Below, one piece after another: positions 55,131 to 64,000 of a stretch of DNA of 64,000 bases (position 1 is the stretch's first letter; each line of letters begins with the position of its first letter). The DNA is from Planctomycetaceae bacterium. Its GTDB lineage: Bacteria; Planctomycetota; Phycisphaerae; Sedimentisphaerales; UBA12454. The position numbers and the translations under genes are program-made. The notes under the pieces were generated by a model. That model did no database searches, had not been told where the DNA came from, and worked only from the letters and a program-made list of their open reading frames with translations. The DNA lies in contig JAJFVK010000024.1 in the NCBI GenBank assembly GCA_021371795.1, forward strand, positions 1-64,000, written 5' to 3'.

Positions 55131-56434
55131 CGGTTTGCGTTACAGGACTCGGAGCCGCAACTTGTCTGGGCTTGAGCTATAAAGATTTGTGGGCGGGCCT
55201 TTGCAGCGGCAAAAGCGGTATCAGCAGAATCACATCGTTCGACCCGTCAAGCTTCAAATGCCAAATCGCCGGTCAAATTCCGGATTTCAGCATTCGCGAT
55301 TATGTGCCAAAATCAGTTCGCAAGACAACGAAGTTAATGTCTCGCGATATTGAAATCGCAATTATCGCGGCAAACGAAGCATTCAAAGACGCAGGACTAA
55401 AAACAAAAGCGTTCGACGACGAACAGAGTATTACAATTAACCCGAAACGCAGTGCGATTATTCTCGGCGCAAATTCGATTAGTTGCGACCTTCTCGAAAT
55501 CTCGCCGTCAATCGCCAAAGGCGTTGTTGACGGAAAATTCGATATACGAAAATGGGGAACCGACAGCATCGAAACAGTAACTCCCCTTTGGCTATTGAAA
55601 TACTTACCAAATATGCTGGCCTGTCATATCGGAATCATTCACGATCTTCAGGGGCCGAGCAATACTATAACCTGTGCGGAAAGCGCAGGACTTTTAGCCA
55701 TCGGCGAAGCGTATCAAATTATCGCACGCGGCGATGCGGAGCTGGCACTTGCCGGCGGCGGCGAATCAAAAGTAAATCCAATCGTACACATGAGACAATC
55801 GCTGCTCAAACGCGCTAATGACGATTCCAATGACAATCCGACAGAAGCGTGTCGGCCGTTCGACCAAAACGCAAAAGGCTGCATATTCGGCGAGGCGGCG
55901 GGCTGTGTTGTGCTGGAAGATTTGGACAGAGCGAAAAATCACAACGCGAAAATTTATGCACAAATTGCCGGCATCGGCCAAAGTTGTAGCATCAATACAA
56001 AATATGAAGCACTCGAGCCGGACGGCAAAGGCGTTCAATACGCAATCGAAGCGGCACTTGCCGACGCGAAGATTAAGCCGGAACAAATCGATTTAATTAT
56101 TCCGCACGGAACCGGTGTTGTCGCTGATGATATCGCAGAAGCGACAGGTATTCGCAACGCTCTGGGAACTGTCGGCGAAAAAATTCCTGTATTTCCAACA
56201 AAAAGCATGGTAAGCAACAGCGGCTCCGGAGCAGGCGCAGTCGATTTTATCGTAGCGTGCTGTGCGATTAACGACGGTATAATACCGGCGGCCAAAAACT
56301 GCACAACCGTAAATAAAGAATGTAAACTGAATATCGTCAAAGAACAGATTAAAAAGAAAATCAATTACGTTCTTTGCACTGCTTATACTTATGGCGGACA
56401 GACGGCCGCTGTGATACTTAAAAATGAAAATTAA
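55127..56434 (+). CDS. Beta-ketoacyl synthase lacking the second active-site histidine
   Basis: 435 residues, KAS II-type thiolase fold. C183 in TITCAESAGLL and H327 in PHGTGVVADD are present. The third residue, normally H in KSxxGH, is N364 in TKSMVSNSGSGAGA. With Cys and one His but no second His, condensation chemistry should be poor or changed, so the protein may act as the chain-length/decarboxylating partner of the complete KS encoded next. The gene overlaps the end of the hot-dog gene by 4 bases. Confidence 0.8.
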   Translation: MTVCVTGLGAATCLGLSYKDLWAGLCSGKSGISRITSFDPSSFKCQIAGQIPDFSIRDYVPKSVRKTTKLMSRDIEIAIIAANEAFKDAGLKTKAFDDEQSITINPKRSAIILGANSISCDLLEISPSIAKGVVDGKFDIRKWGTDSIETVTPLWLLKYLPNMLACHIGIIHDLQGPSNTITCAESAGLLAIGEAYQIIARGDAELALAGGGESKVNPIVHMRQSLLKRANDDSNDNPTEACRPFDQNAKGCIFGEAAGCVVLEDLDRAKNHNAKIYAQIAGIGQSCSINTKYEALEPDGKGVQYAIEAALADAKIKPEQIDLIIPHGTGVVADDIAEATGIRNALGTVGEKIPVFPTKSMVSNSGSGAGAVDFIVACCAINDGIIPAAKNCTTVNKECKLNIVKEQIKKKINYVLCTAYTYGGQTAAVILKNEN

Positions 56435-56470
56435 ACGTTGTGAAGCGTATCTCGTGAAGCGTGAAGCGAA

Positions 56471-57790
56471 ATGAATGATAAAACAAAAAATCGTGTTGTG
56501 ATAACTGGAATGGGAATCGTATGTCCGCTGGGGCACAGTGTCGCCGAGATGTGGGACGGGATTCTGAACGTTCGCAGCGGAATGGATAAGACTACCATCT
56601 TCGACGCATCGACATATCCGACAAAATTCTGCGCGGAAGTAAAAAATTACGACTTCACAAAATACACCAAACATCCCGAACTGCACAGCAAAGGCAACCG
56701 CCACAGCAAATTCGCACTCGGTGCAGTAAACGAAGCGTGTAAGCAGGCGAAAATCGATATCGAAACAGACAGCCCGACTGACGGCATTGACCGCAGGAGA
56801 ATGGGCATTTATCTGGGCGCAGGAGAAGGGCCGGTTGATACAGATATATTCTTCAATTCCATCGTACAGGGCTGGAACGAATCGACCAACACGATGGATT
56901 GGAGCAAATGGCACGAATATTCTGCCGGCAAAATGCAGCCAAGTTTTGAACTTGAACAGGAACCGAATATGCCGGCGGCGCACATTTCAATTTATACCGG
57001 CGCACGCGGACCGGTCAGAAGCTGCCTGACGGCTTGTGCGGCAAGCACGCAGGCTACCGGCGAAGCGTTCAGAATTTTGCAATCAGGTTACGCTGATATA
57101 ATGATTGCCGGCGGCGCTCATTCCATGATTCATCCGTTGGGGATTATGGGATTCAACAGACTGACCGCCCTTTCGACAAGAAATGACAGCCCGACAACCG
57201 CATCCCGGCCATTCACTGAAAGCAGAGACGGATTTGTAATCGGCGAAGGCGCTGCGATTGTTATTCTCGAAACGCTCGAATCCGCAAAAAAACGCGGAGT
57301 TGAAATTCTGGCCGAAGTCATCGGCTACGGCAGCAGCAGCGATGCTTTCCGTGTTACAGATATGCACGAAGATGCTCGTGGAGCAGTCGGGGCAATTGAA
57401 TCGGCACTAAAAGACGCCAATCTGACGAATAAAGACATCGATTATGTAAGCACGCACGGGACAAGCACATCGGAAAATGATTCCATTGAAACGCGGGCAT
57501 TGAAAACGGTCTTTAAGGAAGAGGCGAAAAACACGCCTGTCAGCAGTATCAAGAGTATGATGGGGCATTTAATCGGCGCGGCCGGTGCGGCGGAACTGAT
57601 TAGCTGTGTTTTGGCTATGCGGGACGGTGTTTTGCCGCCGACGACTAACTATAACGACCCTGACCCGGAACTCGACCTCGATTATGTGCCGAATAAGCCG
57701 AGGAAAGCCGAAATAAATATCGCAATGAAAGAATCTTTTGGCTTTGGCGGCCAGAATAATGTTGTTATAATAAGACGGTACGAAAATTAA
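56471..57790 (+). CDS. Beta-ketoacyl-ACP synthase, full catalytic triad (FabF-like)
   Basis: 439 residues. C189 in TACAASTQATG, H329 in STHGTSTSENDSIE and H366 in KSMMGHLIGAAGA form the complete Cys-His-His triad of KAS II. It should elongate acyl-ACP with malonyl-ACP. It follows the His-less KS after a short spacer with GAAGCGTGAAGCG repeat words. The two KS proteins could form a heterodimer, as KS-alpha/KS-beta do in type II polyketide and aryl polyene systems. No KR, ER or malonyl transferase is encoded next to it, so it must borrow these from the main pathway. Confidence 0.92.
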   Translation: MNDKTKNRVVITGMGIVCPLGHSVAEMWDGILNVRSGMDKTTIFDASTYPTKFCAEVKNYDFTKYTKHPELHSKGNRHSKFALGAVNEACKQAKIDIETDSPTDGIDRRRMGIYLGAGEGPVDTDIFFNSIVQGWNESTNTMDWSKWHEYSAGKMQPSFELEQEPNMPAAHISIYTGARGPVRSCLTACAASTQATGEAFRILQSGYADIMIAGGAHSMIHPLGIMGFNRLTALSTRNDSPTTASRPFTESRDGFVIGEGAAIVILETLESAKKRGVEILAEVIGYGSSSDAFRVTDMHEDARGAVGAIESALKDANLTNKDIDYVSTHGTSTSENDSIETRALKTVFKEEAKNTPVSSIKSMMGHLIGAAGAAELISCVLAMRDGVLPPTTNYNDPDPELDLDYVPNKPRKAEINIAMKESFGFGGQNNVVIIRRYEN

Positions 57791-57821
57791 CCAAAATTAA
57801 TTCCAATTGATCGGTTCTCTT

Positions 57822-59093
57822 ATGATTGACATTAAACTAATCCGTGAAAATCCAGAGCCGTTTAAAACAGCCTGCAAAGCAAAAAATTTCTACGTCGATA
57901 TCGACAGACTCCTTCAACTTGACGGCGATATCCGCAAAGCAAAGACACGCCTTCAGGAAATATCAACTGACAAAAATACGCTCGGCAAATCTATTCCAAA
58001 ACTTGCCGGCGATGAAAAACAAAATCTGCTGAACAAACTCGCAGAATATAAAAACGAAGAAGCATCTCTTAACGACCAGATAAAGAAATTTCAACCGGAG
58101 TATGACGAATTGATGCTTCAGGTTCCACAGCCTGCTGATGACGATGTACCGTTTGGCAAAGATGACACAGAGAATGTCGAAATCGCAAAATGGGGCGAGA
58201 TTCGTCAATTTGATTTCGAGCCGAAAGACCATATCCAGCTGGGCATGGCGTTGGATATTATAGACGTTGAAAGAGCCGTGCGTATTGCCGGCACAAGAAA
58301 TTATTTCCTCAAAGGCGCAGGCGCAATGCTGCATTGGGCAATCCTCCGTTTCTGCGTCGATTATATGGTCAGCAAAGGTTACACTCCTTTTTCGGTGCCG
58401 ATGCTGATGAAAAATGAAGCGATGGCAGGAACTGGTTATTATCCCGGCTCTGAAGAGCAGACATACCGTCTGGAACGCGATGAATTAAATCTTGCCGGTA
58501 CTGCTGAAGTTCCGTTGACGGCTTATCACATGGGAGAGCTTCTGCCGCAGGAAAAACTGCCGCAAAAATTCGTCGGCTTGAGTACCTGCTACCGCAGAGA
58601 AGCCGGCGCAGCGGGCAAAGATACCTACGGCTTGTACAGAATCCACCAGTTCGATAAAGTCGAGCAGGTTGTGATTTGCACAAACGACCCTGCCGAAAGC
58701 GCGAAATATCACGAGGAAATCAGGACGAACTCCGAAGGCGTTATGCAGGCGATGGGAATTCCTTACCGCGTTGTAAAAGTCTGCACAGGCGACTTGGGCA
58801 GAGGTCAGGCAAAGAAATACGATATCGAAGCGTGGATGCCGTCGAGAAAAGGCTATGGCGAGACGCACAGCGCAAGCAAATTTTTCGATTTTCAGGCAAG
58901 AAGACTTAATCTGCGTTACAAAGACAACCAAACGAAGAAAAATATGTTCTGCCATACGCTGAACAATACAGTTATCGCGTCGCCGAGAGTTTTGATTCCT
59001 GTTCTTGAACTCAATCAGAACGCCGACGGCTCAATTACGGTACCTGCTTGTTTACGGCCGTATATGGGTGGAATGGAACGCATTACAAAGTAA
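57822..59093 (+). CDS. serS: Seryl-tRNA synthetase
   Basis: Class II aminoacyl-tRNA synthetase that charges tRNA-Ser (and the first step for Sec). 423 residues from the ATG at 57822; the earlier TTG start would add five residues. N-terminal long coiled-coil arm (about 30-100), then the catalytic core with motif 2 TCYRREAGAAGKDTYGLYR and motif 3 region ending in VPACLRPYMGG. Normal length and complete, so functional. It is the gene immediately downstream of the KS pair. Confidence 0.96.
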   Translation: MIDIKLIRENPEPFKTACKAKNFYVDIDRLLQLDGDIRKAKTRLQEISTDKNTLGKSIPKLAGDEKQNLLNKLAEYKNEEASLNDQIKKFQPEYDELMLQVPQPADDDVPFGKDDTENVEIAKWGEIRQFDFEPKDHIQLGMALDIIDVERAVRIAGTRNYFLKGAGAMLHWAILRFCVDYMVSKGYTPFSVPMLMKNEAMAGTGYYPGSEEQTYRLERDELNLAGTAEVPLTAYHMGELLPQEKLPQKFVGLSTCYRREAGAAGKDTYGLYRIHQFDKVEQVVICTNDPAESAKYHEEIRTNSEGVMQAMGIPYRVVKVCTGDLGRGQAKKYDIEAWMPSRKGYGETHSASKFFDFQARRLNLRYKDNQTKKNMFCHTLNNTVIASPRVLIPVLELNQNADGSITVPACLRPYMGGMERITK

Positions 59094-59145
59094 TTCAAAA
59101 ATCAAAAATTAAAATGCAAAATTGAGGAATCTCTCTGCGAGAGAT
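59094..59145. repeat. Dispersed repeat with hairpin before comEC
   Basis: CAAAAATCAAAAATTAAAATG-type text followed by hairpin ATCTCTC-TGC-GAGAGAT (59129-59145). It is placed like the copies at 8204 and 54518, but with a different stem. Confidence 0.65.
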
Positions 59146-59154
59146 GCTTCTTTG

Positions 59155-61596
59155 ATGGATGAGATTCAACAGAAAATTGACGATTTCAAAAAGTCTCTTG
59201 AATCGCCGTCGCCATTAAAAGAAACATTCCTTTACTGCCCTGCCGTTTTACCAGTTGTTGGTTTACTGTGCGGACTGGCTGTACAATTCTATTTTAATAT
59301 GCCGTCTTTTATATATTTCGCAGTTTTAGTTATTGCAATAATTCTATATCTTGGCAGACACACAGGTCTGCCCCTACGTAACAATCCATATCTGATTCTT
59401 ATTTGCGTTTTTTTGTGTTTCTGCTGCCTTGGCGCAATCAGATTGACAAAATTTAATATGCTGGCAAAAAATGACATACGCAATGTTATAAAAGAACCGA
59501 CATTCGCACACCTCAAAGGCCAAATCATCTCAAAACCTGTAATTGTGGAAAATAACGACTGGCACTTCGCGAAATTTTATCCGTCACTGACATACACAAC
59601 CTTTCTTGCAGATGTTACAGATATAAAAACCGAAACCGGCTGGGCAAAAGTAACCGGCAAGATTAAATTTTATACCAACGAACCAACGAACCGATTAAAT
59701 ATCGGTGATAAATTCCAGACGTTTTGCAGATTCGAGGAATTTTCCCCGCCTGACAATCCGGGACAATTCAATGTGCAAAATTATATGATGCGAAATGGCA
59801 TTTTCCTCTGCGCATCGGTAAAATCAGTCAATTCTATTGCGGTATATGAAAAACAAAACATAAAATCCGGCCTTGGTATAAAATCAAAACTTAATTCGCT
59901 TGCGTCCGCATGGCTCAACGACAACCCCGAAGACCAACGGGCGAATCTGGTCGAAGCACTTGTGCTCGGAAGCAGAACGAAAATAGACAGAAAATTATAC
60001 GGCGATTTTATAAACACAGGCCTTGTTCATCTGGTGTGCATTTCAGGTCTTAATGTCGGCATCTTCGCAGCAGTCGCGGGGTGGATTTCCAAAAGAGCCG
60101 GCCTGCTGCACAAAGGCAGAGCTATCGCGTGCATTGTCTCGATAACAGTTTTTCTTCTCGTCGTGCCGGCACAGTCGCCGATTCTGCGAGCTGGGATTAT
60201 GTTCATAATTTTTTATCTTGCCAGACTGATTAACCGCAATTCGTTTTCCATTAATAATCTGGCGATTTCCGCATTGGTACTTTTGCTTATCAGACCGATG
60301 GATTTCTTAACGCCGAGCTTTCAATTATCCTTTATGGCAGTATTGGGAATACTGCTTTTTTATGAGCCAATTGATAATTTCTTCAAACCTGTGCGAATTT
60401 CCCCCTGGCTCAAATGGTTGCTTAGTCTGCTTTCGGTGGGTTTTGCGGCGTGGATTGCCGTTGCGCCGATTATCGCGTTTCACTATTATCAGCTTCAGCT
60501 ATTCGCTCCCATCTGGACGGTGCCTGCTTCAATCCCGACAACTTTTATGATTGTGCTTGGAACATTTAAAATCATCATCACTCCCCTGCTGCCGAGTGTC
60601 GGGATTATTATTGGATACGTTCTGAATTTTTCCGCGGCGGTGCTTTCATATCTTGTTACGGTTTTTGCCAAAGTGCCTTTTTCAAATATCACCATCGGCG
60701 GCATTTCGATTAGTTTTATTTTCGCTTTTTACGCACTTCTTTTTTTATGGAAATTCTTGCCGCATAAAAAATTTATTTATCCTTCAGCTATGATAATTTT
60801 GGTAACGGCGGCGGTTATTTTTGTTAATCATTTAAAAAAACAAAATCAATTGCAGATAGCCGTTTTATCTGTCGGCCACGGCCAATGCTGCATACTCACT
60901 CCGTCGGACAGCAGCAGTATTATTATCGACGCAGGGTCGATAACGAAAGCCAATCTCGGTGAAAAAATTATAAATCCATATTTAAATTATTCGGCAATCA
61001 GCAAAATTGATTCGGTATTCATCAGCCACGATGACATTGACCATTTCAACGGCCTGCCCGAAATATCCGGCAAACGCCCTTTTGCCAATGTTTATACAAC
61101 AAATCAATTAATCAGCAGCACTTCAAATACGGCGATTGAGTTACAACACATTTACAATCTCATGCCCACTCCGGAGAAAATTCAGTATGGCAATTTTGCA
61201 ATCACACGATTGTGGCCGAAGGATATTGATACGGATTTATCTGACAATGAATCGTCTCTTGTTCTTTTGGCTGAATATCACGGCAGAAAGATCCTGTTTT
61301 GCTCGGACATTACAGCAGATGTGCAAAATCAGATTATGACATCATATCCGCAGCTTGATATCGATGTATTAATCACTCCCCACCATGGCTCGGCAAGAAC
61401 TACGGACAATAATTTTATCAGCTTTTTCAAACCTGAATATTTGATTACAAGTTCCGGAGATACCGATTTTGGCAGGACAAGCGCAGCAATACGAGATTTT
61501 AAAAACAGTTTCTATACGTTTGCGGATGGGTCTGTTTTTGTTAAGATTGATTCTAAAGGAACAATCAAACTTAGTTCTCTGAAAAAACCAGAATAG
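59155..61596 (+). CDS. comEC: ComEC/Rec2-family DNA-uptake channel protein
   Basis: 813 residues from the ATG at 59155. N-terminal membrane/OB-like part (about 30-250), the ComEC channel core (about 260-590; VHLVCISGLNVGIFAAVAG, then several helices) and a C-terminal metallo-beta-lactamase-like domain (about 600-813) with SVGHGQC, SHDDIDHFNG (H625) and TPHHGSA. It should form the inner-membrane route by which single-stranded DNA enters during natural transformation, the MBL part possibly degrading the other strand. Its last codons overlap by 26 bases the end of the convergent gene. Confidence 0.9.
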   Translation: MDEIQQKIDDFKKSLESPSPLKETFLYCPAVLPVVGLLCGLAVQFYFNMPSFIYFAVLVIAIILYLGRHTGLPLRNNPYLILICVFLCFCCLGAIRLTKFNMLAKNDIRNVIKEPTFAHLKGQIISKPVIVENNDWHFAKFYPSLTYTTFLADVTDIKTETGWAKVTGKIKFYTNEPTNRLNIGDKFQTFCRFEEFSPPDNPGQFNVQNYMMRNGIFLCASVKSVNSIAVYEKQNIKSGLGIKSKLNSLASAWLNDNPEDQRANLVEALVLGSRTKIDRKLYGDFINTGLVHLVCISGLNVGIFAAVAGWISKRAGLLHKGRAIACIVSITVFLLVVPAQSPILRAGIMFIIFYLARLINRNSFSINNLAISALVLLLIRPMDFLTPSFQLSFMAVLGILLFYEPIDNFFKPVRISPWLKWLLSLLSVGFAAWIAVAPIIAFHYYQLQLFAPIWTVPASIPTTFMIVLGTFKIIITPLLPSVGIIIGYVLNFSAAVLSYLVTVFAKVPFSNITIGGISISFIFAFYALLFLWKFLPHKKFIYPSAMIILVTAAVIFVNHLKKQNQLQIAVLSVGHGQCCILTPSDSSSIIIDAGSITKANLGEKIINPYLNYSAISKIDSVFISHDDIDHFNGLPEISGKRPFANVYTTNQLISSTSNTAIELQHIYNLMPTPEKIQYGNFAITRLWPKDIDTDLSDNESSLVLLAEYHGRKILFCSDITADVQNQIMTSYPQLDIDVLITPHHGSARTTDNNFISFFKPEYLITSSGDTDFGRTSAAIRDFKNSFYTFADGSVFVKIDSKGTIKLSSLKKPE

Positions 61597-62893
61597 GATA
61601 AAATATAAACGGCAGCAGACAAAGGCCAATACCAAATAATATTCCCCTGCCGTAGGCTTCAGCAATGCCGATTGAAAAATAAAACATAAACGCAAGATAT
61701 ACGAACGGTATGCCGCCAAGCAGAACAGCCGCAAGTCCCCATACACCTGATTTGTCACCTGTTTCAGCCAGTGTCCACTCGTGAAATACAGGAATCATCG
61801 CAGCCCACGGAGACTCGCCTGCCCGATGAAATACAACAGCTTTTGAAAGTCTGGAAGCCGCAAATAAAACAAGTAAAACAACCAAAGATTTTTTCAGTTT
61901 GACAATTATTTTGTACGCCAAAGAACTTCCAAAACTTGAAGTAATCTGTCTGCATTCGGAAGACTCAAAACGTATCGGCGAATCGCCTCTCGTATAGAAA
62001 TTCAGCCCTATGATTTCAAATTTATCAGATTTTTGTGAAATAATTGTAACAATGTTTATGGCCTGATTCAATTGCTGGCTGTGGCCAAACATAAAAAAAT
62101 TACCTTGCGGTTCCTGCACAGACAGACTGTTTGAAAGCATATAATTTGAATTCCAATTGCTTTTGAAAGTGTCAATTAAAGGCTTGAGCACTGTGTTTGA
62201 GTCCTGCTGCTGAAGCTCTTGTGTCAGCATCGGAGAAATTTCGTTAACATCGCCTTTGGACATCGTATCTATAAACCTGCTTGCGAAAACCTCGGCCAAC
62301 TTAACCTGTTGTTTGGAAGCTGCCTTTTTTTTCTCCACTGAACCTATTTTTATATTAGCAACTATTCCAAAAACAATAATTAATATTGACATTACTATCA
62401 GCGCAGCTATCGGCAAATCAGTTTCTGTTTTTTTCACCTTCGTTTTTTGGGGCCTAATGCCAATTCGTTCGCCGGGGTCTGTCTTATTTTCAATTTCTTT
62501 TTGCACTATTGTTTGTTGTAATTCCGGCGGAAGATCAACAGGTTTTGCCTGTTTTTCCATCGCTAACAGACTTTGAACGTCATCAACAGGCTGCGGTATT
62601 GGTTGCGGCACCTGCGGCTGCGGAGCGGCAGGCTGTACGGCGTCAACAGTAAGAGGATTTTTACAATTCGGACATCTGACACGTTTGCCGGCGTATTCAG
62701 ACGACACAGCTATTTTTTTATTGCATAACGGACAATAAACTTTGATTAGATTCTTCGGCCGTTCTTCTTGTGAAATTTTTTGAGTTGAAACGCTTACGGA
62801 AGCGCTGCATTTGGGACAGCGAACATTTCTCCCAGCGTATTTATCATCTACCGCTTTTTTTAAACCGCACGAACTACACTCAAATGCTACCAC
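61571..62893 (-). CDS. Zinc-ribbon protein with DUF5684-type membrane C-terminus
   Basis: 440 residues. Two MJ0042-type zinc ribbons (ECSSCGL…VRCPKCS and YCPLCNKK…VRCPNCK) at about 5-75, a Pro/Gln-rich linker, one membrane helix (about 169-187, ALIVMSILIIVFGIVANIKIG), a periplasmic or linker region (about 190-330) and a final DUF5684-like helical block (AGESPWAAMIPVFHEWTLAE … YGRGILFGIGLCLLPFIFYPIL). The start codon is GTG at 62893 with a strong GGAGGG site. Role unknown; the layout suggests a membrane sensor or envelope housekeeping protein. Confidence 0.7.
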   Translation of the reverse strand: MVAFECSSCGLKKAVDDKYAGRNVRCPKCSASVSVSTQKISQEERPKNLIKVYCPLCNKKIAVSSEYAGKRVRCPNCKNPLTVDAVQPAAPQPQVPQPIPQPVDDVQSLLAMEKQAKPVDLPPELQQTIVQKEIENKTDPGERIGIRPQKTKVKKTETDLPIAALIVMSILIIVFGIVANIKIGSVEKKKAASKQQVKLAEVFASRFIDTMSKGDVNEISPMLTQELQQQDSNTVLKPLIDTFKSNWNSNYMLSNSLSVQEPQGNFFMFGHSQQLNQAINIVTIISQKSDKFEIIGLNFYTRGDSPIRFESSECRQITSSFGSSLAYKIIVKLKKSLVVLLVLFAASRLSKAVVFHRAGESPWAAMIPVFHEWTLAETGDKSGVWGLAAVLLGGIPFVYLAFMFYFSIGIAEAYGRGILFGIGLCLLPFIFYPILVFSEN

Positions 62894-62984
62894 TTTTCCC
62901 TCCGGCTGTAAAAAGACAGAGGAATTATAGCGTAATGTGGATTAAAAGGCAATAGATTTCTGATATGTGTACTAAATTATATTG

Positions 62985-64000
62985 TTACGGAACCAAAAAG
63001 ATATCTTTATCGCCGGTTGGCGTTTCTGTGCCGTTATAAGTATCGCGTCCCTGAAGTGTGAAGATGTCGTCGTTGTCGTTAAAAACTCGCTGCGATGTAA
63101 ATTTGACGCTTCCATCGCTGAACATAATGTTCTGGCCTCTGCCGCGGTGACTTTTGCTGTTTGCCCTCCGCAATTTTTCATTCAACTGCACAGGATTAAA
63201 TTCCGCGTTTGACATATTTTTGGGGCATTTTACGCACGTCTCGAATATCGGATTGGCGTCCGACATCAAAGGCGACGATAAACTCGGCATTCTGGCATTG
63301 TTCATATCGCTAATCAATTTAAAGCTGTATGTGATGTAGCGTCTGTCGGGAAAATCAGGAAGCGACTGAATCTGTTCCGTTTCGAGTACAGGCAGACTTT
63401 TATTGCGATTGCCGGGACAGATGAAAGATTTGGGATTTACATAATTGCGTTTTACGAGGAGCCAGACGTGGCGGGTGTTGGATTGGTTTTGGGGTTGCGT
63501 TGAGCCGACCTTCCACCAGGGATTGCCTGCGCGTGTCTGTACTGCGGGTAAAAAGCCCTGATTATCGCCGGCGTATTGCGCAACACTTTTTGAAACACTG
63601 TTGAGGTTCGCCTGGCAAGCAGTCTGCCATGCCTGCGCACGCATTTGTCTTGTTATAGGAACGAAAAGACCGGAAAGTATAACAATCGCGGCGGCAACCG
63701 ATATCGCTTCAGAAAAACTCCGCCAAAAACTCGGACGCTTTGTAACGATTTTTTCGCTTTCATTCGCCAGCAATTGGCCAAGTTTATTCGCAGATGAGGC
63801 ATTGACGGATTGATGATTGTAAAGTTTTTCAAGTGTTTGTTCTACGAGATGATCGGGGCAAGATTGTTGTGTGTGAGTGTCGAGCTGCTCAAGAGCAGAC
63901 AATGAATGATGCAGCTTGTCGTAAAACTCACGCGCACCGCAATCCGTCAGCAAAAGTTTTTTGGCAGTATCCGACTCATCCTGATTGGCACATTCAAAAT
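62985..64000 (-). CDS. Anti-sigma-like N-terminus joined to a pseudopilin-like domain (continues off the right edge)
   Basis: The frame runs from the stop at 62985 to the right edge with no stop, so the start is outside the window. The visible N-terminal part (about 60 residues, ECANQDESDTAKK…DKLHHSLSALEQLD) is acidic and helical. It resembles the zinc-finger-like cytosolic part of anti-sigma factors, although the key Cys/His lie outside or are not certain. A membrane helix (AISVAAAIVILSGLFVPI) follows, and the outer part ends in a pattern close to the H-X9-DG pseudopilin domain (KSHRGRGQNIMFSDGSVKF). A membrane protein that could sense the envelope and signal to a sigma factor. Confidence 0.6.
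   Translation of the reverse strand, partial: FECANQDESDTAKKLLLTDCGAREFYDKLHHSLSALEQLDTHTQQSCPDHLVEQTLEKLYNHQSVNASSANKLGQLLANESEKIVTKRPSFWRSFSEAISVAAAIVILSGLFVPITRQMRAQAWQTACQANLNSVSKSVAQYAGDNQGFLPAVQTRAGNPWWKVGSTQPQNQSNTRHVWLLVKRNYVNPKSFICPGNRNKSLPVLETEQIQSLPDFPDRRYITYSFKLISDMNNARMPSLSSPLMSDANPIFETCVKCPKNMSNAEFNPVQLNEKLRRANSKSHRGRGQNIMFSDGSVKFTSQRVFNDNDDIFTLQGRDTYNGTETPTGDKDIFLVP

Overview
The window looks like a chromosomal segment from a planctomycete, most likely the Phycisphaerae (Sedimentisphaera-like). This is an inference from gene content. It carries very large secreted beta-helix proteins with dockerin-like and FnIII tails, GEVED/GLUG proteins, DUF1559-like pseudopilins, an ECF sigma/anti-sigma pair, DapL, a DUF11 cysteine-rich lipoprotein, and duplicated sodium:solute symporters beside glycan-related genes. 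The DNA is moderately AT-rich and the spacers are full of short dispersed palindromic repeats.

Layout. 0-3.2 kb is accessory: the tail of an ISL3-type transposase, a small zinc-ribbon gene, and a two-gene cassette (membrane protein + Mrr-like nuclease) enclosed by a 19-bp inverted repeat, followed by a repeat cluster. 3.2-12 kb is mostly housekeeping: an AONS-type (bioF-like) synthase divergent from a rhomboid protease, an ECF sigma/anti-sigma/periplasmic protein operon, lgt, panD, panC, a HPPK-deoxynucleoside kinase fusion and dapL. 12.4-23.7 kb is one giant gene (3749 codons) for a secreted protein made of four beta-helix modules, InlB-like repeats, a complete subtilisin domain, a dockerin-like segment and FnIII-like domains.

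24-39.7 kb is a carbohydrate-use region: an FAD oxidoreductase, two SSS transporters, an AGE-family epimerase, a phosphoesterase, DUF4434-type TIM-barrel proteins, a LacI regulator, an AAC(3)-like acetyltransferase, an ABC ATPase and an esterase. Three promoters here carry the same operator (GG-NN-AACGTT-NN-CC), each placed just downstream of a 17-bp-spaced -35/-10 pair. This defines a probable LacI regulon. The same region shows decay: the tail of an ABC sugar permease, the tail of an SDR dehydrogenase, a gene reduced to its last ~40 codons, and a one-base frameshift in a DUF4434 gene.

39.7-43 kb holds an ornithine decarboxylase-like gene, a DUF1016 nuclease, tRNA-Gly(CCC) and a pseudopilin. 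43-49.5 kb is a tightly coupled redox operon (fumarate reductase-like flavoprotein, SDR, OYE-GltD fusion) divergent from an AraC regulator that appears leaderless. 49.6-53.4 kb has an aminotransferase and a secreted GEVED/GLUG protein. 53.6-57.8 kb is a compact type II fatty acid/polyketide-like cluster (DH, ACP, DH, KS, KS). One KS lacks its second active-site histidine and one DH lacks its histidine at the usual place. The window ends with serS, comEC, a zinc-ribbon/DUF5684 membrane protein and a gene running off the right edge that joins an anti-sigma-like N-terminus to a pseudopilin-like domain.
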